From assembly GCF_003721225.1 (NCBI RefSeq), contig NZ_RIZI01000124.1, positions 1-15,700 of the forward strand: a DNA stretch of 15,700 nucleotides, in the 5' to 3' direction. Under the pieces are notes generated by a model. That model worked only from the letters and a program-made list of their open reading frames with translations. It did not search any database and was not told the origin of the DNA. The stretch comes from Acidithiobacillus sulfuriphilus (GTDB lineage: Bacteria; Pseudomonadota; Gammaproteobacteria; Acidithiobacillales; Acidithiobacillaceae). Each line of letters begins with the position of its first letter. Position 1 is the first letter of the stretch. Shown here one piece after another: positions 6,956 to 13,056 of the stretch. The translations under genes and the position numbers were made by a program.

Positions 6956-9718
6956 TTACGCCACCAGTGCTTCGTTCAACCGGTCAAGAAGGGGCTGGAG
7001 TGCCTCGCCGAAGAGCTGATACACCCGTCCCAACCCACCCTCCTGCGCGAAGGGCGCGTACTCGAAGTCGTCGGGATCGATGCCGAGGTTGGCGGCGATG
7101 TGGTCGCGGATCATTTCCAGCCATCTGATCTGTTCGGCGGTGAATGGTTTTTCGCGGCGAGGCGCCGCTCCTACGAGCCATGCCCTGAAGTTGGTGTTGA
7201 CCCGCTCGGGAAAAGGCACGAGTTCGTTGTCCTGATGGATGGCGAAGCGGACCAGCGACACCAGGTCGGTGAGGATGCGGCGGCCGCTGGCGCCTTTGAC
7301 CTTGCTCGCTTCCAGCGCGGCGTAGGCCTGCCAGAGTTGGGATTCGTTCCACAGGTAGGGCGGCTTTTCGATGGCGTCGGCGAGCTCTTTCACCGCCTCG
7401 AAGGTGAGACGCTGTTTGTAGGGCTTGCTGTAGAGAATTTGCAGGGCGGTGATTTCGTCCTTGTGGTCGGCGATGAATCGCTCGAAGGATTGGACCAGGC
7501 CACGGGCGCGGTCGAGGGCGGCCTGGCTGAAGCCGGCTTCCAGAACCAAGTCCTGGCTGACGTGGTCGATGGTGAGTTCGTTTTTGGCTTTGATATCGAG
7601 GATGAGTTGGCGCAGGGCGGGGTCGCAGAGCGGTTTGACAGCCTGAGTGCGATCCTGTGCCGCGGCCCCCGCTCCTGCACCGTGATGGCTATCGGGGTCG
7701 AGGGATGCGACTAGCTGGTGGGCGAGGTCTTTGAGGCCGAGGCCGCCGCTGGCGGCGCGAATCCTTGCATCGTCTTCGGCGCTGATGCGGTGTTCCATTC
7801 TGGCCAGGCGGCCGGCGATGCTGGTGATGACGTCGTCTTCGGTGTTGCCGAAAGCGACGGCTTGCAGCAGGCGCTCGAAGCTGACGCTGGGCTTTTTCTC
7901 CATGGGGCGGGCGTCGGTTTTGTCCTGCTCGCACACGCCGACGGCGTCGATGATGACGAAATGGTCCTTGGCCGTGGCGTCGGGGGTGACGGCCTTGAGG
8001 TCGTCGGGCGCAATCACGCGCACGCCGCGGCCTTTCATCTGCTCGAAGAAGCCGCGTGATTTGACGGCGCGCATGAAGAAGACGATTTCCACCGGCTTGA
8101 TGTCGGTGCCGGTGGCGATCATGTCCACGGTGACGGCGACTCTAGGATGGTAGCTGTTGCGGAAGGCTTTGATGAGGTTCTGCGGGGTGTCGCCGGTGGT
8201 GCGGTAGGTGATCTTCTGGGCGAATTCATTGCCCTTGCCGAATTCCTCGCGCAGGATTTCGACGATGTTTTCGGCGTGGTTGTCGTCCTTGGCGAAGATG
8301 AGGGTCTTGGGCACTTCGCTGCGGCCGGGGAAGATTTCGCTGAACAGCTTGTCGCGGAAGGTGCGCACGATGGTGCGGATCTGGTCGGGGGTGACGACGT
8401 CGCGGTCGAGCTGGTTGGGGTCGTAGGCGAAGTCGTCGTCGAGTTCTTCCCAGCGGGTCTTGCGGGTGTCGCGCTCCTGCTTTTCCACGTAGTAGCCGGC
8501 TTCGACCTTGGAGCCGGCCTCGGTGATGGCGGTCTTGATGCGGTAGACATCGTAGTTGACGTTGACGCCGTCGGCCACGGCCATCTCGTGGCTGTATTCC
8601 ATCACCAGGTTCTGGTGGAAGAAGCCGAAGGTCTGCTTGCCCGGCGTGGCGGTGAGGCCGACGAGGGTGGCGTCGAAGTATTCCAGCACCTGCGCCCACA
8701 GGTTGTAGATAGAGCGGTGGGCCTCGTCGGTGACGATGATGTCGAAGGTCTCGATGGGGATGCTGGGGTTGTATTCGATGGGCTCGGGTTCCTTGAACAG
8801 CTTGCCGAGCTGGTCGACGGATTCTTCTTCCAGGTCGGCCGGCAGGTCGCGGCCCTTGAGCATGGAGTACAGGCGCTGGATGGTGCAGATGCAAACGCGG
8901 GCGGTGGTGTCGATCTGGTTACCCTGCAGGCGCTGGACGATGTACTCCTCGCTGAACTTGAAATTGTTGTAGGGCGAGGCGTACTGCTGGAATTCCTTGA
9001 GGGTCTGGTCGGCGAGGTTGCCGCGATCGACCAGGAACAGGATGCGCCGCGCCCTGGCGAACTTGATCAGGCGGTAGATGAAGGAAATCGAGGTGAAGGT
9101 CTTGCCCGAGCCGGTGGCCATCTGGATCAGGGCGCGCGGGCGGTTTTCCTTGAGGGATTTTTCGAGGTTGCGGATGGCCGTGATCTGCGCGGGCCAGAGG
9201 CCTTCTTCCTTCAGCGGCGGCATGGCTTGCAGGCGGGCGAGGAAGGTGGTGCCCCGCTCGATATAGCTCCCAGGTGCCTCCTGCACATGGTTCTGCGTGG
9301 TGCCGAGCCATTCCGCCAGAAGCTCCGGGCGGTGGAAGGCGAAGACCGGTCGCGCGCGGGGCTCCGGGTCCAGGCCGTTGGTGAAGCGGGTCTCGACGCC
9401 GGTGGACTGGTAGGCGAATGGCAACGGGTTGTGCCAGGCGGGCATGCCGGGCGGCAGCCCTTCCGTATATTTCTTCGCCTGAACCTCGACGCCCGAAAGG
9501 GTCACGCCCTGCCTCTTGGCCTCGATGACACCGGCGGCCTTGCCGTCCACATAGAGGAGATAGTCGGCAAAGCCGTGGCCGGGTTTCAGCGGAAATTCGC
9601 GGACCGCCACTCCGCGGGCGGCATGGATGTTGACCGCCGCGGCGTCGCAGACCTGCCAGCCGGCCCCTTGAAGGAGGCGGTCGATGGTCTGGCGGGCGTC
9701 CTGCTCGGGGTTGCTCAC
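6956..9718 (-). CDS. hsdR: Type I restriction endonuclease subunit HsdR
   Basis: The protein is about 920 residues, normal for the EcoEI-like branch. The N-terminal nuclease core shows D52 in GFADYLLY and the EAK pair E66/K68 (GVIEAKRQG). Helicase motifs follow: Walker A ATGSGKT (201-207), DEAH (331-334), LTATP (355-359), then MIATGTDI and QMKGRGVRV for the second RecA lobe. The helical C-terminal region ends in HIAANLGIDPDDFEYAPF... LNEALVA. This subunit cuts DNA after ATP-driven translocation when bound to methyltransferase-specificity complexes. I prefer GTG 9718 (VSNPEQDAR) because GGAG lies 5 bases upstream and family members begin like this; a GTG at 9757 would add 13 atypical residues. 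No frameshift is visible. I found no clear promoter in the 127 bases between it and the tRNA. Confidence 0.94.
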   Translation of the reverse strand: MSNPEQDARQTIDRLLQGAGWQVCDAAAVNIHAARGVAVREFPLKPGHGFADYLLYVDGKAAGVIEAKRQGVTLSGVEVQAKKYTEGLPPGMPAWHNPLPFAYQSTGVETRFTNGLDPEPRARPVFAFHRPELLAEWLGTTQNHVQEAPGSYIERGTTFLARLQAMPPLKEEGLWPAQITAIRNLEKSLKENRPRALIQMATGSGKTFTSISFIYRLIKFARARRILFLVDRGNLADQTLKEFQQYASPYNNFKFSEEYIVQRLQGNQIDTTARVCICTIQRLYSMLKGRDLPADLEEESVDQLGKLFKEPEPIEYNPSIPIETFDIIVTDEAHRSIYNLWAQVLEYFDATLVGLTATPGKQTFGFFHQNLVMEYSHEMAVADGVNVNYDVYRIKTAITEAGSKVEAGYYVEKQERDTRKTRWEELDDDFAYDPNQLDRDVVTPDQIRTIVRTFRDKLFSEIFPGRSEVPKTLIFAKDDNHAENIVEILREEFGKGNEFAQKITYRTTGDTPQNLIKAFRNSYHPRVAVTVDMIATGTDIKPVEIVFFMRAVKSRGFFEQMKGRGVRVIAPDDLKAVTPDATAKDHFVIIDAVGVCEQDKTDARPMEKKPSVSFERLLQAVAFGNTEDDVITSIAGRLARMEHRISAEDDARIRAASGGLGLKDLAHQLVASLDPDSHHGAGAGAAAQDRTQAVKPLCDPALRQLILDIKAKNELTIDHVSQDLVLEAGFSQAALDRARGLVQSFERFIADHKDEITALQILYSKPYKQRLTFEAVKELADAIEKPPYLWNESQLWQAYAALEASKVKGASGRRILTDLVSLVRFAIHQDNELVPFPERVNTNFRAWLVGAAPRREKPFTAEQIRWLEMIRDHIAANLGIDPDDFEYAPFAQEGGLGRVYQLFGEALQPLLDRLNEALVA

Positions 9719-9802
9719 GGCGGCTCCGGGGCGGTTGTTTTTTCCGTTATGAACCACAGATTAGGACAAAAACCCCCATACCGAAAGCCTCTGTACAGGT
9801 CC

Positions 9803-9831
9803 TTGCCCAGCGCAGCACCATTCTCTATAAT
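9803..9831 (+). promoter_or_regulatory. Promoter of tRNA-Leu
   Basis: A perfect -10 TATAAT lies at 9826-9831 and a -35 TTGCCC (four of six consensus bases) at 9803-9808, with the ideal 17-base spacer. Transcription would begin near 9838, about eight bases before the mature tRNA. Confidence 0.85.
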
Positions 9832-9845
9832 TCTTCTCAGATTTT

Positions 9846-9932
9846 GCCGGGATGGCGGAACAGGTAGACGCGCCGGACTCAAAATCCGGTGGTGGTGACA
9901 TCGTGTCGGTTCGAGTCCGACTCCCGGTACCA
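9846..9932 (+). tRNA. tRNA-Leu, anticodon CAA
   Basis: This is an 87-base type II tRNA with encoded CCA (9930-9932) and discriminator A9929, as leucine tRNAs need. The anticodon stem CCGGA/TCCGG encloses loop CTCAAAA, giving anticodon CAA at 9880-9882 (reads UUG). The T arm is GTCGG-TTCGAGT-CCGAC. The variable arm forms GGTG/CATC around GTGA. The acceptor stem GCCGGGA/TCCCGGT has G-U instead of G-C as its first pair. It has its own promoter and terminator, so it is a single-gene transcription unit. Confidence 0.97.
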
Positions 9933-9941
9933 AATACACGA

Positions 9942-9967
9942 CCCTGGCAAGGTGCCGGGGTTTTTTT
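9942..9967 (+). terminator. Intrinsic terminator of tRNA-Leu
   Basis: Stem CCCTGGCA (9942-9949) pairs with TGCCGGGG (9953-9960) over eight base pairs with one T-G, with a three-base loop, followed directly by seven T (9961-9967). It begins ten bases after the tRNA. Confidence 0.93.
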
Positions 9968-10060
9968 GTAGCCGCAACGCCCCACTGGACAACGGTACGG
10001 TGTCGTGGGACTTTTTACGCACGGGTTTCCATTCCAGTCCATGCCGCAGCAGCGGCAAGC

Positions 10061-10065
10061 GGAGG
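10061..10065 (+). promoter_or_regulatory. Ribosome binding site fixing the lipoprotein start
   Basis: GGAGG lies five bases before ATG 10071 and marks this start in preference to the in-frame ATG 10041 and GTG 10005 upstream, which have nothing comparable. Confidence 0.8.
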
Positions 10066-10070
10066 TCGAG

Positions 10071-10586
10071 ATGTCAGGAAAAATGCTTCAAGGAGGGCGC
10101 TGGGCGCTCATTGCCCTGGGTTGCGCAGCAGTAGCCATGCCCCTGAGTGGTTGCGTGGCACTCCTCGGTGCCGGTGCCGGCGGCGGCGCCGTAGCCTATG
10201 TGGAAAACGGCGGCATCGCCAATTATTACGCCTATTATCCCGTTTCCCTGCAACAGGCCAGCGCCGCATCCCAGGCCGCCTTGCAGCAAATGGGCATTGC
10301 CTATAACGGTAATATCCGCAAGACCTCCAATGTAGAATTGATGGAAGGAACCACCCGCGACGGCGAGACCGTGAAAATCACCTTCACCTCCATGAGCACC
10401 CAGGTCACCAAGGTGAATGTCCGGGTGGGCACCTTCGGCGACAAGGCCATCTCCCTGCAGTTCCAGAAGACCCTCTCCCAGCACCTGGGCATGGCCGCCA
10501 GCGCCGTGGCTCCGGCGAGCACCGCCCCGGGCGAGGCTGCCGCACCCCCGGCGCAAGCGCAACAGCAGACCATCCCCCTCCAATGA
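10071..10586 (+). CDS. Small lipoprotein, DUF3568-like
   Basis: The protein has 171 residues. The signal sequence is of lipoprotein type: a charged start, a hydrophobic stretch WALIALGCAAVAMPL (11-25), then lipobox LSGC with the acylated cysteine at C28. The mature protein begins with a small-residue stretch (VALLGAGAGGGAVAYVENG), then a compact domain up to ~140 (YYPVSLQQASAASQAALQQM... VRVGTFGDKAISLQFQKTL). It ends in an Ala/Pro/Gln-rich low-complexity tail. The domain resembles DUF3568, whose function is unknown to me. It has a strong ribosome site and probably its own transcript, since the tRNA terminator precedes it and hairpins follow it. Confidence 0.8.
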   Translation: MSGKMLQGGRWALIALGCAAVAMPLSGCVALLGAGAGGGAVAYVENGGIANYYAYYPVSLQQASAASQAALQQMGIAYNGNIRKTSNVELMEGTTRDGETVKITFTSMSTQVTKVNVRVGTFGDKAISLQFQKTLSQHLGMAASAVAPASTAPGEAAAPPAQAQQQTIPLQ

Positions 10587-10593
10587 CCCTCAG

Positions 10594-10628
10594 TGGAGCG
10601 CGCCGCTTCCCGGAAGTGCCGCGCTCCA
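10594..10628 (+). terminator. Long hairpin after the lipoprotein gene
   Basis: TGGAGCGCG (10594-10602) pairs exactly with CGCGCTCCA (10620-10628). An inner stem, 10604-10608 with 10614-10618, extends it past a C-C mismatch. It starts eight bases after the stop codon. No T-run follows, so it is a likely 3'-end stabiliser or a weak terminator. Confidence 0.55.
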
Positions 10629-10679
10629 TTCCGTAGGGGGCGACAGCCCTCCCGGGCGCCGTCCTGTCCGTATTCTGGC

Positions 10680-10703
10680 GGAATCCCCCCAAGGGGGGTT
10701 TCC
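10680..10703. repeat. C6-AA-G6 palindrome
   Basis: Six C (10685-10690), AA, then six G (10693-10698) form a stem, extended by GGAA/TTCC past a T-T mismatch. A T-run of only three follows the G tract. It may add to transcription stop in this gap; its function is unknown. Confidence 0.5.
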
Positions 10704-10717
10704 ATGCTTCCCGCGAA

Positions 10718-10736
10718 GCCCGCCAAGGGCGTTTTT
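10718..10736 (+). terminator. Possible intrinsic terminator before the TonB locus
   Basis: A short stem GCCC/GGGC (10718-10721 with 10727-10730) with a five-base loop is followed by G and five T (10732-10736). The stem is short, so this is tentative. With the two hairpins before it, it would insulate the lipoprotein unit from the regulator promoter. Confidence 0.45.
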
Positions 10737-10779
10737 CCACGCCTTACCCAACCCGAACCGCGCCATCTATCTGCCTATT

Positions 10780-10834
10780 TGTCATGACATTGTCATAAAA
10801 ACTTCATCATAGTGTCACATTGCCACGCTACCCT
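10780..10834 (+). promoter_or_regulatory. Pho-box-like promoter: four 11-bp direct repeats and -10
   Basis: TGTCAT (10780), TGTCAT (10791), CTTCAT (10802) and TGTCAC (10813) start exactly 11 bases apart, with A/T-rich linkers. A weak -10, TACCCT, lies at 10829-10834, sixteen bases after the start of the last unit. This is the layout of PhoB-activated promoters, where tandem TGTCAT units replace the -35. It sits upstream of the small ORF and the OmpR-type regulator. The same arrangement recurs before exbB. Confidence 0.75.
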
Positions 10835-10860
10835 TGTCGGTGCCGCAACCAAGCGCATAC

Positions 10861-10867
10861 AAGGAGG
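10861..10867 (+). promoter_or_regulatory. Strong ribosome binding site of the 39-codon ORF
   Basis: AAGGAGG, a full Shine-Dalgarno match, lies five bases before ATG 10873. It is the best ribosome site in the window and supports translation of the small ORF rather than of a longer regulator N-terminus from GTG 10812. Confidence 0.8.
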
Positions 10868-10872
10868 CCGCC

Positions 10873-10992
10873 ATGGGCATTACAACGAGCAACGCAGCGC
10901 AATTTCCTATCGTCCATTCCCGCCACAAGGCGCCCGCGAATTTTTTCCATCTGTGCGCTGCATGCGCCGCGGGTATGGGCTGCAAGGATTGA
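10873..10992 (+). CDS. 39-residue Cys/His-rich small protein or leader peptide
   Basis: The ATG follows a perfect AAGGAGG. The peptide opens MGITTSNAAQFPIVHSRHK and closes NFFHLCAACAAGMGCKD. H15, H18, H26 and C28, C31 (CxxC), C37 could bind a metal. There is no signal peptide or membrane helix. It lies 39 bases downstream of the -10 of the Pho-box-like promoter, and its stop is two bases before the regulator ATG 10995, so the two are translationally linked. It may be a small metal-binding partner of the regulator, or a leader whose translation gates the regulator. I recognise no family. Confidence 0.65.
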   Translation: MGITTSNAAQFPIVHSRHKAPANFFHLCAACAAGMGCKD

Positions 10993-10994
10993 CC

Positions 10995-11834
10995 ATGCTC
11001 TACACCCTCATGGGCGGCGTAGCCCATCACACCCTCCACTTGACCGAAGCCTTCTGGCTGACCGCCGCCGCGCGCTGGGAGGAGACCGATCCCTTGGAGC
11101 GATCCCGCATTCTCCTGCTGTCCGAGAAAGGCGACGCCGCTCCGGCCATGGTCTCCCGTCTCCGACGCTTCGGGGCACTGCCCCGGAGCGTCTCCGCAAG
11201 GGATGCGGCTACCCTGCTGGTACAGCGCTGGCATCCCCAACTCCTCGTCATCTCTCCCTGGTCCAACGCCATGGGCGCTTGGTGCAAGGGCCTGTGCTCC
11301 CGCGCCGAGGGCATGAATCTGCCCATCCTTGCCATCGGCCCCGGGGGGAATGAGGACATGGCCATGATGGCCCTCGATGGCGGTGCCGATGCCTATCTGA
11401 CGCAACCCGTCAGCGACACTTTGCTCCTGGCCCAGATCAGCGCCCTGCTCAAACGCAACAGCCACTGGGAACAGGTGGTAGCGGGACAAATGGAGATCCT
11501 GCAGGTGAACCCCCGCACCCATCGGGTCTGGGTGCGGGGCCAGGAGATCCGCCTCAGCCGACGCCTCTTTCGCCTCCTCCATTACCTCGCCCTGCATCCC
11601 GATCAGACCTTCTCGGCCCGGCACATCGCCTCGCTGCTCAGCGACGGGAGCAAGTTCATCCAGGAAAACTCCGTGGCAGCCCAGATCCATCGCTTGCGCA
11701 AGGCCCTGGATACCCGTCATGCCGGTGAATGGCTGGAAACCGCCCACGGCTTCGGTTATCGCCTGACCCTGCCCCCGGCGGAGAAGCCGGCCAATCCTGC
11801 CATCCCCCCGCCACAGGATGGTTGTTTGTCATAA
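10995..11834 (+). CDS. OmpR/PhoB-type transcription regulator with degenerate receiver domain
   Basis: The protein has 279 residues from ATG 10995 (AAGG seven bases upstream). Residues ~37-155 have a receiver-like pattern (RILLLSEKGDAAPAM... HPQLLVISPWS... LPILAIGPGG... GADAYLTQPVSDTLL). The phosphoacceptor Asp is replaced by S87, the conserved Lys by Q137, the Thr/Ser switch by G115, and the acid pair is reduced to S43-E44. It should not be phosphorylated normally. Residues ~167-260 are a typical winged helix (VNPRTHRVWV... LSRRLFRLLHYLALHPDQTF... NSVAAQIHRLRKALDT... GFGYRLTLP). No histidine kinase gene is adjacent. It sits between two promoters with 11-bp repeats, the spacing OmpR-family dimers bind, so autoregulation and control of exbB are likely. 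The tail is Pro-rich. Starting at GTG 10812 is unlikely because that base lies within the repeat region. Confidence 0.85.
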   Translation: MLYTLMGGVAHHTLHLTEAFWLTAAARWEETDPLERSRILLLSEKGDAAPAMVSRLRRFGALPRSVSARDAATLLVQRWHPQLLVISPWSNAMGAWCKGLCSRAEGMNLPILAIGPGGNEDMAMMALDGGADAYLTQPVSDTLLLAQISALLKRNSHWEQVVAGQMEILQVNPRTHRVWVRGQEIRLSRRLFRLLHYLALHPDQTFSARHIASLLSDGSKFIQENSVAAQIHRLRKALDTRHAGEWLETAHGFGYRLTLPPAEKPANPAIPPPQDGCLS

Positions 11835-11870
11835 AAGCTTCATAAAAGTGTCACATCGCTTTGTTATCTT
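11827..11870 (+). promoter_or_regulatory. Pho-box-like promoter of the exbB operon
   Basis: TGTCAT (11827), CTTCAT (11838) and TGTCAC (11849) are spaced 11 bases apart with AAAAG linkers. A -10, TATCTT, lies at 11865-11870, sixteen bases after the start of the last unit, as in the site upstream of the regulator. The first unit overlaps the stop codon of the regulator gene. Transcription would begin about 20 bases before the exbB ATG. Confidence 0.78.
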
Positions 11871-11897
11871 CCCGCCTGACTTTTTTGAGGGACTACC

Positions 11898-12581
11898 ATG
11901 GACACCCAATATCTTATCCACCTCGCCAACTATTCCGACGGTATTTTATATGTGCTGGCCCTCCTCCTGCTGGTGGCCCTGGCGGTGATGGTGGATCGCT
12001 TCTGGTATTTGCGCCGTACCATCCTGCGCGGGCATATCTTCGTGCAGGAAATGGGTCGGCATGGCCGGCTGGATCGGGAAACCCTGGAAAAACTGGCCGA
12101 GCAGGCAGGGGATCTTCCCGAAGCGGCCTTGCTGCGCAGCGCCGCCAATCATCATGGGCAGGTCAAGGAGGAAGCGCTGGCCAACCGCCTGGAAGAAAGC
12201 ATCCTGGTGACGGCCCCGCAACTGGATCGCCGGCTGTGGATCCTGGACACCATCGTCACCCTCGCGCCCCTGCTGGGCCTCTTTGGCACCATCATCGGCA
12301 TGTTTCACGCCTTTTCCGTCCTCGCCCAACCGGGCCACGCCCCCACCGCCGTCACCGGCGGCGTGGCCGATGCGCTGGTGGCCACGGCCTCCGGCCTCTT
12401 CATCGCCATGCTGGGCCTGGTCGCCTTCAACGCCTTCAACAACCAGGTGCGCATGATCCTGCTGCAGATGGACTCCCTCAAGACCATGCTCCTCAACCGC
12501 ATGGACGGACACCCGGTGCTGGGCGCCGCAGACATCCGGGACACTGCCCCGGCGGCGGTGGTCATGGCGAGGGCCGGCTGA
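11898..12581 (+). CDS. exbB: ExbB/TolQ-family proton channel subunit
   Basis: The inner-membrane protein has 227 residues. Membrane segments lie near 14-34 (ILYVLALLLLVALAVMV), 115-140 (TLAPLLGLFGTIIGMFHAF) and 155-182 (VADALVATASGLFIAMLGLV). The last two carry the signature MotA/TolQ/ExbB sequences that line the proton path with ExbD. A large cytoplasmic loop separates segments 1 and 2. With ExbD and TonB it converts the proton gradient into force on outer-membrane receptors. GAGGG lies six bases before ATG 11898. The gene begins the operon driven by the Pho-box-like promoter, and its stop shares a base with the exbD start (TGATG). Confidence 0.94.
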   Translation: MDTQYLIHLANYSDGILYVLALLLLVALAVMVDRFWYLRRTILRGHIFVQEMGRHGRLDRETLEKLAEQAGDLPEAALLRSAANHHGQVKEEALANRLEESILVTAPQLDRRLWILDTIVTLAPLLGLFGTIIGMFHAFSVLAQPGHAPTAVTGGVADALVATASGLFIAMLGLVAFNAFNNQVRMILLQMDSLKTMLLNRMDGHPVLGAADIRDTAPAAVVMARAG

Positions 12582-12982
12582 TGACCAGACGCTATTTCGA
12601 GGCCCGCAAGGGCCGGGTGGAGATCATCCCCATGATCGACATCATGCTCTTCCTGCTGGTGTTCTTCATCATGATCACCCTGCAGATGATCCCCGACAAA
12701 GGACTCGACCTGCAGCTCCCGGCTTCCAGCCAGGCCAAGAGCCTGCCCCGGCCCCACTACACCCTGAATATCGAGAAGGACGGCACCGTCACAGTGAAGG
12801 GCAAGCACTACACCCTGGCCGGTCTCCAACAGATGTTGGTTGGTGACAAAGACCCTGCCAAGACCCAGATCACCATCGCCGCCGATAGGACTGTCCCCTT
12901 TCAGGACTTCATTCACGTCATGGATACCTGCCAGAAGGCGGGAGTCAGTGACATCGGGATCGCCGCCAAAGCGTCTGGCTGA
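12581..12982 (+). CDS. exbD: ExbD/TolR-family protein
   Basis: The protein has 133 residues: a short cytoplasmic N-terminus, one membrane helix (IIPMIDIMLFLLVFFIMITL, ~15-34) with the essential protonatable Asp at D20, then a periplasmic domain (YTLNIEKDGTVTVKGKHYTL... TQITIAADRTVPFQDFIHVMD). This is the normal size and layout. The ATG overlaps the exbB stop by one base, so the two subunits are co-translated. It ends 74 bases before the receptor gene. Confidence 0.95.
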   Translation: MTRRYFEARKGRVEIIPMIDIMLFLLVFFIMITLQMIPDKGLDLQLPASSQAKSLPRPHYTLNIEKDGTVTVKGKHYTLAGLQQMLVGDKDPAKTQITIAADRTVPFQDFIHVMDTCQKAGVSDIGIAAKASG

Positions 12983-13056
12983 ATTTGCAACTGAAGGCCC
13001 TGTGCCAGGAAAAAACGATCATTAAGCACCACCACCAAAGTAACAGGAGAGTAGAA

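Noticed and set aside
9719..9845. Promoter of hsdR in the gap before the tRNA
   Set aside because: Several weak hexamers (for example TTGTCC) occur on the minus strand, but none has a proper partner at 16-18 bases.
8147..9898. Open frame of 583 codons on the plus strand opposite hsdR
   Set aside because: It is a GC-rich antisense shadow of a well-supported gene, with a low-complexity Val/Gly/Asp/Glu composition and no family signature.
9846..9932. tRNA-Leu as the attachment site of the RM island
   Set aside because: Islands usually enter at the tRNA 3' end, which here faces away from the RM genes. No repeated 3' piece of the tRNA and no integrase are visible.
10812..10994. Longer N-terminus for the regulator from GTG 10812
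   Set aside because: The GTG lies inside the repeat array upstream of the likely transcription start, and the extension has no domain. The small ORF with its strong ribosome site occupies this stretch.
10815..11747. Open frame of 310 codons on the minus strand opposite the regulator
   Set aside because: It is antisense to the winged-helix gene, lacks a ribosome site and known motifs, and starts within coding DNA.
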